From the NCBI GenBank assembly GCA_018222585.1, contig JAAFAB010000006.1, positions 205,395-269,394 of the forward strand: 64,000 bases of DNA. Direction: 5' to 3'. Of the stretch, positions 1-8,670 are shown in pieces. The notes below the pieces were generated by a model. It was not told where the DNA came from, searched no databases, and saw only the letters and a list, made by a program, of their open reading frames with translations. The translations under genes and the position numbers were made by a program. This DNA is from Paracoccaceae bacterium. GTDB taxonomy: Bacteria; Pseudomonadota; Alphaproteobacteria; Rhodobacterales; Rhodobacteraceae. The first letter of the stretch is position 1. Each line of letters begins with the position of its first letter.

Positions 1-1377
1 CCCGACCGGATCGACGAGGGTTACGGGCCGAACGTGCCCGCCATGCAGGAACTTGGCCGCAGTCACGACCTGATCCTCTGTGTCGACTGCGGCACCCTCA
101 GCCACGAGCCGGTGGCGGCGGCGGGCTGCGATGTGGTGATCCTCGACCACCACCTCGGCGGCGAGACCCTGCCCGACTGCGTGGCGGTGGTGAACCCCAA
201 CCGCCAGGACGAGGACGGCGCGCTGGCCCATCTCTGCGCCGCCGCGGTGGTCTTCCTGATGCTGGTCGAGGCCAACCGGCAACTGCGCGAGGAGAAGGTT
301 CAGGGCCCCGACCTGATGAGCCTTCTCGACCTCGTGGCCCTGGCCACCGTGGCCGACGTGGCGCCGCTGATCGGGGTCAACCGGGCGCTGGTGCGGCAGG
401 GGCTGAAGATCATGGCCCGGCGCGAACGCCCCGGCCTCTCGGCGCTGTCGGACGTGGCGCGGCTGACCACCGCCCCCGCCGCCTATCACCTCGGCTTCCT
501 GCTGGGACCGCGCGTCAACGCGGGCGGGCGGATCGGCGCCGCCGACCTCGGCGCACAGTTGCTGGCAACCGACAACCCGATGGAAGCAAAGCGCTTGGCC
601 GAGCGGCTGGACCAGCTCAACACCGAACGCCGCGAGATCGAGGCCGAGGTGCGCGCTCATGCAATGGCGCAGGCCGAGGCACGGGGGCTTGAGGCTCCGC
701 TGGTCTGGGCCGCCGGCGAAGGCTGGCACCCCGGCGTCGTCGGCATCGTCGCGTCTCGGCTGAAGGAAGCGACCAACCGACCGGCGGTGGTGATCGGCTT
801 CGACGGGGGCGAGGGCAAGGGCTCGGGCAGATCGGTCGCCGGGGTCGATCTGGGCGCCTCGATCCAGAAACTCGCTGCGGAGGGGCTGCTGGTGAAGGGG
901 GGCGGGCACAAGATGGCTGCCGGCCTGACTGTCGCCCGCGACATGCTGGAACCCGCCATGGCACGTCTGGCGGAGCTGCTGGAAAAGCAAGGCGCCGGCG
1001 CCGCCGGTCCCGCCGATCTGCGCATTGATGGCGTCCTGATGCCCGGCGCCGCGACGCCTGAGCTGGTGGAACTGCTGGACCAGGCCGGTCCCTATGGCGC
1101 CTCCGCCCCTGCCCCGCGCTTTGCCTTTCCCGCGCAACGGATCTCCTTTGCCAAGCGGGTCGGCGAAACGCACCTGAAGATCGCTTTCTCGGACGGCATG
1201 GGCGGGCGGATCGAGGCGATCTGCTTCGGCGCTTTCGACGGCGCCCTGGGGCCCGCGCTGGAGGGCCATGGCGGGCGTCCCTTCCATCTGGCCGGCAAGC
1301 TGGAGATCAACGACTGGGGCGGCCGCCGCAAGGTGCAACTGCGCCTGGAAGACGCCGCGCCCGCCTCAGAAAGCTGA
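1..1377 (+). CDS. recJ: Single-stranded-DNA-specific exonuclease RecJ, C-terminal part (5' end outside the window)
   Basis: 5'-to-3' single-strand exonuclease of recombination and mismatch/base-excision repair, acting in the cytoplasm. The open frame continues upstream of base 1: the first codons read PDRIDEGYGPN, a RecJ-internal segment, so the GTG at 34 is not the true start. Visible hallmarks are the DHH-family stretch (VDCGTLSH followed by ILDHH, bases ~85-155), GPRVNAGGRIG in the middle, and the DHHA1 motif GGGHKMAAG near bases 898-925, followed by the C-terminal OB-like region. About 459 codons are present of a usual ~570-580. It ends at TGA 1375-1377. The call is secure from motif order. 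It is a housekeeping gene and marks the chromosomal flank of the pectin island. Confidence 0.95.
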   Translation, partial: PDRIDEGYGPNVPAMQELGRSHDLILCVDCGTLSHEPVAAAGCDVVILDHHLGGETLPDCVAVVNPNRQDEDGALAHLCAAAVVFLMLVEANRQLREEKVQGPDLMSLLDLVALATVADVAPLIGVNRALVRQGLKIMARRERPGLSALSDVARLTTAPAAYHLGFLLGPRVNAGGRIGAADLGAQLLATDNPMEAKRLAERLDQLNTERREIEAEVRAHAMAQAEARGLEAPLVWAAGEGWHPGVVGIVASRLKEATNRPAVVIGFDGGEGKGSGRSVAGVDLGASIQKLAAEGLLVKGGGHKMAAGLTVARDMLEPAMARLAELLEKQGAGAAGPADLRIDGVLMPGAATPELVELLDQAGPYGASAPAPRFAFPAQRISFAKRVGETHLKIAFSDGMGGRIEAICFGAFDGALGPALEGHGGRPFHLAGKLEINDWGGRRKVQLRLEDAAPASES

Positions 1378-1456
1378 TAACTTTCAGCAGGTTAATACAC
1401 ATCCCCCGCTGCCCCTGCCGACCCTTAAAAAAACTGCCACAAAGGCAAAGAAAACC

Positions 1457-1486
1457 CTTGCGGAGGATGCCCGGTTTTCATAGAAA
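1457..1486 (+). promoter_or_regulatory. Promoter of the first tRNA-Glu gene
   Basis: CTTGCG at 1457-1462 and TAGAAA at 1481-1486 are separated by 18 bases, 17 bases before the tRNA. The same pair (CTTGCG, 18 bases, TAGAAG) stands at exactly the same distance before the second tRNA-Glu copy at 21109. That conservation in otherwise diverged flanks supports a real -35/-10 pair. Confidence 0.6.
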
Positions 1487-1503
1487 CCGCCTCACGCCAG
1501 CGT

Positions 1504-1578
1504 GGCCCGTTCGTCTATCGGTTAGGACGCCAGGTTTTCAACCTGGAAAGAGGGGTTCGATTCCCCTACGGGCTGCCA
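1504..1578 (+). tRNA. tRNA-Glu (UUC), copy 1
   Basis: The 75-nt sequence folds as a cloverleaf: acceptor GGCCCGT pairing with ACGGGCT, anticodon stem CCAGG/CCTGG with loop TTTTCAA (anticodon TTC, Glu), and T-arm AGGGG/CCCCT around TTCGATT. The discriminator is G, and CCA is encoded in the DNA (1576-1578). It is identical over all 75 nt to the copy at 21109-21183. The two copies bracket the pectin island as direct repeats. Confidence 0.97.
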
Positions 1579-1744
1579 TTTTCCACGACATGCTCCAACC
1601 TTGCCACCTCCCGTTAGAGGGTGTTTCGTCGTGTGCGCTCCCCCATCCCGGTGCTGTTGGCATCAGTTTTGTCCTGGACGCGGCGGAGGTGTCCAAACGA
1701 TCCCCCGGCCCTGTGACCCGCCGCGCTGTGATGATGTCGATGCC

Positions 1745-2006
1745 GGACCCTGCGGGGTCCAGATCGCCCGGATGCACCGCGACAGCCCTCCCCTGTCGCG
1801 GCGCTCCTGACCGATCCGCCCTCCTAGAGGGAGGCTGTTCGCGCATGTGCGCGGATCACCCGCCCCATCTGCGTCGCCTCGACAGACATGCCCGACCGGG
1901 CATCGCCCGCACTGGCGCAATCCCCGCGAACGCCACGGCTGACCGCGATCCACCCCGTCCCGCGGTCCGGCATGGGCCCGCTGCCCGGCCGGGTCTGCGG
2001 GGACCC
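1745..2006. repeat. Cluster of GC-rich inverted repeats in a gene-free stretch
   Basis: No convincing gene lies between the tRNA (1578) and the GntR gene (2223); open frames here look like GC-rich chance frames. The stretch is packed with perfect inverted repeats. GGACCC/GGGTCC at 1745-1760 has a TGCG loop. CCGCGACAG/CTGTCGCGG is at 1777-1801 and CCTCC/GGAGG at 1820-1834. CGCGCA/TGCGCG is at 1840-1853 and ATGCCCG/CGGGCAT at 1888-1903. CCCGGCCGGG is at 1984-1993 and GGGTC/GACCC at 1991-2006. It could be terminator debris, a structured RNA or remnants of repetitive elements. No function is assigned. Confidence 0.5.
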
Positions 2007-2029
2007 GGTAGCCGAAGGTCACGCTAAAC

Positions 2030-2040
2030 TTGTATGATAT
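2030..2040. promoter_or_regulatory. Putative GntR operator TTGTATGATAT upstream of the regulator gene
   Basis: This matches the YTGTATGAYA motif that recurs at 2168-2178, 2965-2981, 8621-8641 and 20790-20800, all upstream of genes of the pectin island. The core GT-ATG-A(C/T) fits the general FadR-type GntR operator plan (GT, 3 bases, AC). It would imply autoregulation of the gene starting at 2223. Confidence 0.5.
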
Positions 2041-2167
2041 ATGCTCGAACCTGCCACAAACTCGGTGTTCAGATCCAGTGAATACTGGTTCCTTTTTCTG
2101 CTGCCCCCTGCTAATTTACGCTTTGCAAGCCAATAATCCGCCGCACCGCACCCCGATCGGGCCCAGA

Positions 2168-2178
2168 CATCATACAGG
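2168..2178. promoter_or_regulatory. Putative second GntR half-operator (CATCATACAGG)
   Basis: On the minus strand this reads CCTGTATGATG, the same half-site found in the 8621-8641 palindrome. It lies about 45 bases before the likely ATG of the GntR gene, a position suited to autorepression. It is supported by similarity to the other sites only. Confidence 0.4.
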
Positions 2179-2222
2179 TTCGGCGTCATGCGGACGCAAT
2201 GCAGTACGGAGCCGAGCCAGAG

Positions 2223-2927
2223 ATGCAGATGACCCCGAAGAGGAAGACCCTGGTGGTCGAGGTGCTGGACAGCCTGCGGGCGCAGATCACCTCGGGCCAG
2301 TACAAACCCGGCGACCGCCTCCCCAGCGAGGCACGACTGACCGAGGAGTTCGGCGTCTCGCGCACCGTGGTCCGCGAGGCGGTGGCGGCCCTGCGCGCCG
2401 ACGGGTTGGTCGATCCGCAACGCGGCGCCGGGGTCTTCGTGATCGAACCGGCACCGGCCGCCGTCGCCCCCTTCTCGGACGTCGACCCCGAACGCCTGTC
2501 CTCGATGATCGAACTGCTGGAACTGCGCGCGGCGATCGAGGTCGAAGCGGCGGCGCTGGCCTCGCAGAGGCGCTCTCCGGCGCAGGAGGAAAAGATCATC
2601 GGTGCCCTTCAGGCGGTCAACGAGGCAGCCGAGGGCAGTGGCATCAACCACGAGGCGGACTTTGCCCTGCACATGGCCATCGCCGAGGCCACCAACAACC
2701 CCCGCTTCGTCGAGGTGCTGCGGATGCTGGGCGCCCAGATGATCCCTCGGCACGGGCTGACGTCCAACGGTGGGCCGGTATCGGCGGACTACCTGGCACT
2801 GCTGAAGCAGGAACACGAGCGTATCGTCAACGCCGTACTGGACGGCGACGAGGCTGCCGCCCGCGCCGCCATGCGTCAGCACCTGAAGGGCAGCCAGACC
2901 CGCTATCGCCGCCTGCTGCGCGGCTGA
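2223..2927 (+). CDS. GntR-family (FadR/FCD) transcriptional regulator of the pectin/uronate cluster
   Basis: DNA-binding repressor expected to sense a uronate intermediate. The N-terminal winged helix-turn-helix is clear (YKPGDRLPSEARLTEEFGVSRTVVREAVAALRADGLV, split here only for description). It is followed by an all-helical FCD ligand domain with the acidic/His metal-site residues typical of the family (ELRAAIEVEAA, DFALHMAIAEAT, EHERIVNAVLDGD). An in-frame ATG at 2199 exists, but ATG 2223 has a CGGAG Shine-Dalgarno about 11 bases upstream and gives 234 residues, close to family length. It stands upstream of kduI-kduD on the same strand, with motif copies before itself, kduI, kdgD and the large minus-strand operon. 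It is comparable in role to UxuR/ExuR-type regulators; the exact effector is unknown. Confidence 0.88.
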   Translation: MQMTPKRKTLVVEVLDSLRAQITSGQYKPGDRLPSEARLTEEFGVSRTVVREAVAALRADGLVDPQRGAGVFVIEPAPAAVAPFSDVDPERLSSMIELLELRAAIEVEAAALASQRRSPAQEEKIIGALQAVNEAAEGSGINHEADFALHMAIAEATNNPRFVEVLRMLGAQMIPRHGLTSNGGPVSADYLALLKQEHERIVNAVLDGDEAAARAAMRQHLKGSQTRYRRLLRG

Positions 2928-2964
2928 ACCCGGCGGCCTCTATGGTTTGACAGGGCGCAAAACG

Positions 2965-2981
2965 TATGACAACTAGTCATA
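2965..2981. promoter_or_regulatory. Putative operator before kduI (TATGAC, 5 bases, GTCATA)
   Basis: A perfect 6-bp inverted repeat lies 36 bases upstream of the kduI start. Its left arm reads CGTATGACAA, matching the GT-ATG-AC core of the island motif. It probably controls kduI-kduD. Confidence 0.5.
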
Positions 2982-3016
2982 TAGGTACGACAACCCTGTC
3001 ACGAAACGAGGCCACC

Positions 3017-3841
3017 ATGCTTTCCGTCGAAACCCGCCACGCGGTCCACCCTGAGCACGCCCGGGGCATGGATACCGATGATCTTCGCGCACATTTCCTG
3101 GGTGAGGGGCTGTTTGCCACCGGAGAGATCCGCCTGCTCTACACCCACTACGACCGCTTCGTCCTGGGCGGCGTCGTGCCCGGCGGCGAGGCGCTGGTGC
3201 TGGACAAGGTCGAAGAGACCAGGACGCCCACCTTCCTTGACCGCCGCGAGATGGGCATCGTCAACATCGGTGACACCGGCACCGTCTCCACAGATGGCGA
3301 GAACTGGGAGATGGCGCGCGGCGACGTGCTCTACCTCGGTAGGGGCACAGGGGCGGTGACTTTCTCGGGCGCGGGACGGTTCTACATCACCTCGGCGCCC
3401 GCCCATGCCACCTATCCCAACAAGCTGATCACCGTGGAAGACGCGGTGAAGGTCGAGATGGGGGCCTCCGAGACCTCGAACAAGCGGGTGATCAAGCAGT
3501 TCATCCACCCCACAGTGATGGAGAGCTGCCAGCTGATCCTGGGCTATACCTCGCTGCTGGATGGCTCGGTCTGGAACACCATCCCCAGCCACATCCACGA
3601 CCGCCGCATGGAGGCCTATCTCTACTGGGGCATGTCCGAGGAAGCCCGCGTGCTGCACCTGATGGGTGAACCGCAGCAGACCCGGCACCTGGTGGTGGCG
3701 GATGAGCAGGCGGTGATCTCTCCCTCCTGGTCGATCCACTCGGGTGCCGGCATCGGGGAATATACCTTCATCTGGGCCATGGCGGGTGACAACGTGGACT
3801 ACACGGACATGGACTTCATTCAGCCGAAGGATCTGAAATGA
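3017..3841 (+). CDS. kduI: 5-dehydro-4-deoxy-D-glucuronate isomerase (KduI)
   Basis: Isomerises 5-keto-4-deoxyuronate (DKI), made from unsaturated galacturonate, to 3-deoxy-D-glycero-2,5-hexodiulosonate. The enzyme is a cytoplasmic zinc-dependent cupin. The metal ligands are visible as H192-x-H194-x4-E199 and H241, each offset by four from the E. coli set (H196, H198, E203, H245). ATG 3017 is preceded by an ACGAGG Shine-Dalgarno and starts the conserved MLSVETRHAVHP; a longer frame from 2966 would run through the operator and is rejected. The 274 residues compare with 278 in E. coli. It overlaps kduD by four bases (ATGA), so the two are translationally coupled. Confidence 0.97.
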   Translation: MLSVETRHAVHPEHARGMDTDDLRAHFLGEGLFATGEIRLLYTHYDRFVLGGVVPGGEALVLDKVEETRTPTFLDRREMGIVNIGDTGTVSTDGENWEMARGDVLYLGRGTGAVTFSGAGRFYITSAPAHATYPNKLITVEDAVKVEMGASETSNKRVIKQFIHPTVMESCQLILGYTSLLDGSVWNTIPSHIHDRRMEAYLYWGMSEEARVLHLMGEPQQTRHLVVADEQAVISPSWSIHSGAGIGEYTFIWAMAGDNVDYTDMDFIQPKDLK

Positions 3842-4566
3842 AAAGCTTTTCTCTGGATGGAAAGAAGGCGTTGGTGACCGGCGCCAACACGGGCATCGGC
3901 CAAGCCATCGCTGTCGCCATGGGCGCGGCGGGCGCGCATGTGGTCTGCGCCGGGCGTCGCAGCTGCGCCGAGACCGTGGCCCGGATCGCCTCCGCAGAGG
4001 AGCTGATCCTGGATTTCGCCGACCCGATGGCGGCCACGGGGCTCTTCGCGGGCGCCGGCTACGACATCCTGGTCAACAACGCCGGCACAATCCGCCGGGC
4101 GGACTCGGTGAACTATGCGGAAGAGGACTGGGACGCGGTGATGGACGTTAACGCCAAGGCGCTGTTCTTCACCTGCCAGGCCTTCGCACGCGCCGCTCTC
4201 TCGGATGGGCGACCGGCCAAGATCATCAACATCGCCTCGATGCTCTCCTTCCAGGGCGGCATCCGGGTGCCCGCCTATACCGCGTCGAAACATGCCGTGC
4301 AGGGGATCACCAGAATCCTGGCAAATGAATGGGCGGCGAAGGGGATCAACGTCAACGCCATCGCTCCGGGTTACATCGAGACCAACAACACCGAAGCCCT
4401 GCGCAACGACCCCGACCGCTCGAAGGCGATCCTGGATCGCATCCCCGCCGGTCGCTGGGGCGCGCCGCAGGACATCGCCGACACCGCCGTCTTCCTGGCC
4501 GCGCCGGCCTCGAACTACGTGCATGGCGAAACCATCGCCGTGGATGGCGGCTGGCTGGCCCGCTGA
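3838..4566 (+). CDS. kduD: 2-dehydro-3-deoxy-D-gluconate 5-dehydrogenase (KduD), SDR family
   Basis: Reduces the KduI product to 2-keto-3-deoxygluconate (KDG) with NAD(P)H. It is a classical short-chain dehydrogenase of 242 residues. The cofactor motif TGANTGIG is at residues 14-21 and NNAG near 80. The catalytic Ser lies in IASMLSF, with Tyr147 and Lys151 in YTASK, and the C-terminal HGETIAVDGG is typical of the KduD group. It starts inside the kduI stop codon. The product KDG is the substrate of KdgK, encoded convergently at 4799-5701. It is followed by a repeat/terminator region shared with kdgK. Confidence 0.95.
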   Translation: MKSFSLDGKKALVTGANTGIGQAIAVAMGAAGAHVVCAGRRSCAETVARIASAEELILDFADPMAATGLFAGAGYDILVNNAGTIRRADSVNYAEEDWDAVMDVNAKALFFTCQAFARAALSDGRPAKIINIASMLSFQGGIRVPAYTASKHAVQGITRILANEWAAKGINVNAIAPGYIETNNTEALRNDPDRSKAILDRIPAGRWGAPQDIADTAVFLAAPASNYVHGETIAVDGGWLAR

Positions 4567-4602
4567 TCGGGGCAAGGGGATATCGGCCTCACGGCCGATT
4601 GC

Positions 4603-4800
4603 CTCCGGCGGGAGTATTTCAGGCCTGGTGATGATGCGGGACAATGCCCCTCAGGGCGGCCTCCTTTCCAGCCGGGAGCGTGGCACGCTCCTGAAGGAGA
4701 CGGAGGGCACCCGGAGGGCTCCACCTGCCGCATCACCAGGCTGGAAGTACTCCGGGGGTGAATTGAGCCCGCAAGGGCTCAAGAGGGGGCAGCGCCCCCT
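4603..4800. repeat. Dispersed intergenic repeat (GGAGTATTT ... ACTCCGGGGG ... GGGGGC-GCCCCC family), copy 1
   Basis: The 232-base gap between convergent kduD and kdgK holds CTCCGGCGGGAGTATTT near 4603-4619. The inverse AAGTACTCCGGGGG is at 4745-4758, followed by two hairpins. Related blocks occur at 25815-25865 and 35845-35965. The pattern looks like a repeat family scattered through this genome; no protein is encoded. Confidence 0.6.
4763..4800. terminator. Tandem hairpins between convergent kduD and kdgK
   Basis: TTGAGCCC-GCAA-GGGCTCAA (4763-4782) is a perfect 8-bp stem with a GCAA tetraloop. AGGGGGC-AGC-GCCCCCT (4784-4800) follows directly and runs into the kdgK stop codon. The position suggests a bidirectional terminator; there is no long T-run. 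Confidence 0.55.
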
Positions 4801-5701
4801 ACCCTTTCAGCAGATCCATCGGCATCAGGGCGCCCGGATGGCGCACGACCTGGGCGGCCACCGCATGACCCTGCCGCGCGGCCGCTTCCAGCGAGGCCCC
4901 CGAAAGCCGGGCCGAGAGATAGCCGCCGTTGAAGCTATCGCCCGCGCCTGTGGTATCGACAGGGGTCACCGGCGCGCCGGGGTTCACCGGGGCCATGGCG
5001 CCGCGATACCACGTCAGCATGGCGCCACCGCCGTTCTTCACCATCACCTCCGAGGCCCCGGCCTTCGCATAGCGCTCCGCCGTGGCCTGCAGGGAGATGT
5101 CGCCGAAATGCTCTGCCTCATCGTCGAAGCTGGGCAGGGCGATGTCGCAGCAGGCGGCGGCCTCGGTGATCGCGGCACACATTTCACGGATCGTGGACCA
5201 GAGCCGGGGCCGAAGGTTCGGGTCGAAGGCGACACGGGCGCCTCCTTCGCGCGCGGTCTGCAGCGCGTCCAGCAGCACGGCGCGGCGGGCGGGCTCCAGA
5301 ATCGCAAGGGTGATGCCCGAGATATAGATCATCTCGACACCTGACAGCACCTGCCCCAGCCAGTCGGGGTCATCCGCCAGCAGACGCGCTGCGGACTGGC
5401 CGCGCCAGTAGGTGAAGCTGCGCTCACCGTCGGCAAGCGAGATCATGTAGAGCCCGACGCTGCGGCTGTCGTCGCGGCGGATGCCCGAGGTGTCTATGCC
5501 GGCGCCCGCGATGAACTGCGCCATCGCGTCCGACATGGCATCGCGGCCCAGCACCGTGGCATAGCCCACGCCCCTGCCCAGAAGCGCCTGCATGTACCAG
5601 GCCGTGTTGAGCGTATCCCCGGCGAAACCGCGCCGGAATAGCCCCCCATCCGCTGGAGAGAGTTCCACCATGGCTTCGCCAAGGGAGAGAAATTTCATCA
5701 T
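4799..5701 (-). CDS. kdgK: 2-keto-3-deoxygluconate kinase (KdgK), PfkB family
   Basis: Phosphorylates KDG to KDPG, which then enters the Entner-Doudoroff pathway; the KDPG aldolase is not in this window. It is a PfkB/ribokinase-fold protein of 300 residues. The N-terminal signature is GEAMVELSP, then GGDTLN-like FAGDTLNTA. The C-terminal signature DTTGAGDSFNGG spans residues 249-260, with catalytic Asp255. The start ATG overlaps the TGA of the upstream gli gene (ATGATGA), so it is the last gene of the minus-strand pectin operon. KdgK is also the meeting point with the KduI/KduD branch encoded on the other strand. Confidence 0.93.
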   Translation of the reverse strand: MMKFLSLGEAMVELSPADGGLFRRGFAGDTLNTAWYMQALLGRGVGYATVLGRDAMSDAMAQFIAGAGIDTSGIRRDDSRSVGLYMISLADGERSFTYWRGQSAARLLADDPDWLGQVLSGVEMIYISGITLAILEPARRAVLLDALQTAREGGARVAFDPNLRPRLWSTIREMCAAITEAAACCDIALPSFDDEAEHFGDISLQATAERYAKAGASEVMVKNGGGAMLTWYRGAMAPVNPGAPVTPVDTTGAGDSFNGGYLSARLSGASLEAAARQGHAVAAQVVRHPGALMPMDLLKG

Positions 5702-6552
5702 TTGAATCCGTAGAGTTCCACCGGGTTGTCGACCAGCGCCAGCCTACGGGCTTCGTCATCGGCACACCAGCCCAGCGTGGTATCCAGCAGCACCGCGTCA
5801 TCGGGGTAGTGTTCGGTCACGCGGGCCGCGTTATGGGGCCAGTTGGTGCCCCAGACGATGCGCTCGGGCGCATGGGCGCCGATCTCTCGCGCCACCTTGG
5901 CGATATCAGGGAAATCCGGACCTCCGTCGCGGCTGCTTTCGTAGCAGCCGGCGAACTTGAACCATGTGTTGCCTTTATCCAGCAGGCGTTTGATTACTTC
6001 AACATGCTGCGGCGTGGCGCCCGAGAAGATCTTGGCGTGATGATCGATAACCCAGCGGGATCTGAGGCTTGCGAGCCGAGGCTCAAGTTCCGGCAGGTGC
6101 GAGCCGTCGAACTGCACGGCCATCATCCAGCCCGCCGCATGGGCCTTGGCGTCGATCTCTTCCAGCGCCTCCAAACCGACGGCACCGCCGGGCAGGTCCA
6201 TGATCCGGGCACCGACGCAGCCTGCGTTCGAAAGCGCCTCGATCTCTGTCTCGGTGGTGTCTGGCGTGATCACGGCGACGCCGAGGGCATCCGCACCCAT
6301 TTCGGCCAGGCAGGCCAGCAGGCAGGCGTTGTCGGCCTGATGCGCATTGCCCTGTGTCACCACCACGCGGTCGATGCCCAGCCAGTCCATCGCCTGGCGG
6401 TACATGGCGGGTGTGGGCAGAGGATCGGGTGGCAGGCCGGGGCCTTCGGGCAGCGCCTGGAAGCCCGGCAGATACATGTGCATCTGCGTGTCGACGGCGC
6501 CTTTCGGCATATGCGTCAACGGCTTGGCGCCCGAGAGCTTGCGGTCGATCAT
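5698..6552 (-). CDS. gli: D-galactarolactone isomerase (Gli), amidohydrolase superfamily
   Basis: Expected to convert D-galactaro-1,5-lactone (the Udh product) to the 1,4-lactone, feeding Gci. It is an amidohydrolase-superfamily TIM barrel of 284 residues, with the N-terminal metal-side motif VDTQMHMYLPGF, DHHAKIF in the middle and VWGTNWPHN near the C-terminus. The order gci-gli next to kdgD and udh is the same as the characterised Agrobacterium galacturonate oxidation genes, and this is the main reason for choosing galactarolactone isomerase over a generic amidohydrolase. It sits 3 bases downstream of gci and overlaps kdgK by 4 bases. Confidence 0.85.
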   Translation of the reverse strand: MIDRKLSGAKPLTHMPKGAVDTQMHMYLPGFQALPEGPGLPPDPLPTPAMYRQAMDWLGIDRVVVTQGNAHQADNACLLACLAEMGADALGVAVITPDTTETEIEALSNAGCVGARIMDLPGGAVGLEALEEIDAKAHAAGWMMAVQFDGSHLPELEPRLASLRSRWVIDHHAKIFSGATPQHVEVIKRLLDKGNTWFKFAGCYESSRDGGPDFPDIAKVAREIGAHAPERIVWGTNWPHNAARVTEHYPDDAVLLDTTLGWCADDEARRLALVDNPVELYGFK

Positions 6553-6555
6553 CTC

Positions 6556-7689
6556 CTACCCCTTCGGTGCGAAACGGGTCAGCGCATCGCGGTCGATCTC
6601 GATCCCCAGGCCCGGGCCATCGGGGACGGTGACAAACCCGTCCTGATGCTCCAGCGGCGTGGTGACCACGGCCTGCCGGAAGGGGTTGTGAGTGCGGTCA
6701 AACTCCAGGATCGGCGCCACGGGCGCGTTGCGCACCGGGTCGGGCACCATGGCCGACATGAATTGCAGCGCCGTGGCGATCTGCACTGCCGTGCCCCAGA
6801 CATGGGGCACCACACGGATGCCATGGACGGAAGCCAGATCGGCGACCTTCTTGGCCTCCGACAGCCCGCCCATGCCGCAGATGTCGGGCTGGATGATATC
6901 GACCACGCGCCGCTGCAGCGGGTCGCGGTAGCCCCAGCGGGTGTGCCAGGTCTCGCCGGCGGCCAGCGGGATCGGCTGGCGCGCCTTGACCTCGAGATAG
7001 GCGTCGAGCTGTTCGGGGACGACGGGCTCCTCGAACCAGTCGATGCCGAATTTTGCCGCCCGCTTGCCGAGATCCACAGCCTCGTTAACGGTATAGCCAT
7101 GGTTTGCATCGATCATCAGGCGACGATCCGGGCCGATGGCCTCGCGGACGGCGGCGATCACGCGCAGATCTTCCTCGACCCCGAAGCCGATCTTCACCTT
7201 CATGCGGCGGAACCCGGCGGCCGCATGGCCTGCCATCTCTTCGGCGTTGTCGGCCACGCGGTCCACGCCGTCCCGCTTGAAGGAGCCCGTTGCATAGGCC
7301 TCGATCTGCTCGCGCCAGCGCCCGCCCAGCAGGACGGAGACCGGCTGCCCCAGGATCTTGCCCTTGAGGTCCCAGAGGGCAATGTCGATGCCCGACAGCG
7401 CCGTGATGGTCAGACCGCGCTGGCCCTGATCGCGCAGGGCGTTGTAGCAGGTGGCCCAGATCTTCTCTGTTTCCAGGGGATTCTGGCCGATGACATGGGG
7501 CGCATAGGCGGCGACCACCGCCGCATTGGGACCGGCGGGGCCGAGGCATTCGCCCCAGCCCGTGGTGCCATCCTCGCAGATGACCTCGACCAGCAGGTGC
7601 TGGCGCCGGTCGAAGCGCATGGTGGCGCTTTCAAACGCCGTCTCCAGCCGGTGTTCCAGCAGATGGGTGCGGATTTCCGCGACCTTCAT
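6556..7689 (-). CDS. gci: D-galactarolactone cycloisomerase (Gci), enolase superfamily
   Basis: Opens galactaro-1,4-lactone to 5-dehydro-4-deoxy-D-glucarate (3-deoxy-2-keto-hexarate). It is an enolase-superfamily (mandelate racemase group) protein of 377 residues. There is a capping domain, then KVKIGFG (Lys of the KxK region), metal ligands in MIDANHGY and WFEEPVVPE, AAGETWH, and IIQPDICGMGG, with VPHVWG near the C-terminus. The ATG at 7689 is preceded by TGAGGTCC at a good distance. A longer in-frame start at 7701 would overlap kdgD and is less likely. Context with gli, kdgD and udh supports Gci over other sugar-acid dehydratases. Confidence 0.88.
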   Translation of the reverse strand: MKVAEIRTHLLEHRLETAFESATMRFDRRQHLLVEVICEDGTTGWGECLGPAGPNAAVVAAYAPHVIGQNPLETEKIWATCYNALRDQGQRGLTITALSGIDIALWDLKGKILGQPVSVLLGGRWREQIEAYATGSFKRDGVDRVADNAEEMAGHAAAGFRRMKVKIGFGVEEDLRVIAAVREAIGPDRRLMIDANHGYTVNEAVDLGKRAAKFGIDWFEEPVVPEQLDAYLEVKARQPIPLAAGETWHTRWGYRDPLQRRVVDIIQPDICGMGGLSEAKKVADLASVHGIRVVPHVWGTAVQIATALQFMSAMVPDPVRNAPVAPILEFDRTHNPFRQAVVTTPLEHQDGFVTVPDGPGLGIEIDRDALTRFAPKG

Positions 7690-7697
7690 GGCGGACC

Positions 7698-8612
<915 letters not shown>

Positions 8613-8620
8613 TCAAAACT

Positions 8621-8641
8621 TATCATACAAGCTGTATGATA
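8621..8641. promoter_or_regulatory. Palindromic GntR operator between the dehydrogenase pseudogene and kdgD
   Basis: TATCATACA (8621-8629), spacer AGC, and TGTATGATA (8633-8641) form a perfect 9-bp inverted repeat. It is the best copy of the island motif and lies 20 bases upstream of the kdgD ATG. It suggests an internal promoter repressed by the GntR protein encoded at 2223. Confidence 0.65.
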
Positions 8642-8670
8642 TCTTGGCGATGCCGTCAAGGAACGGCGGC

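Noticed and set aside
1458..2027. Plus-strand frame running through the tRNA-Glu
   Set aside because: Contains a tRNA and a palindrome cluster, and has no ribosome site or protein-like segment.
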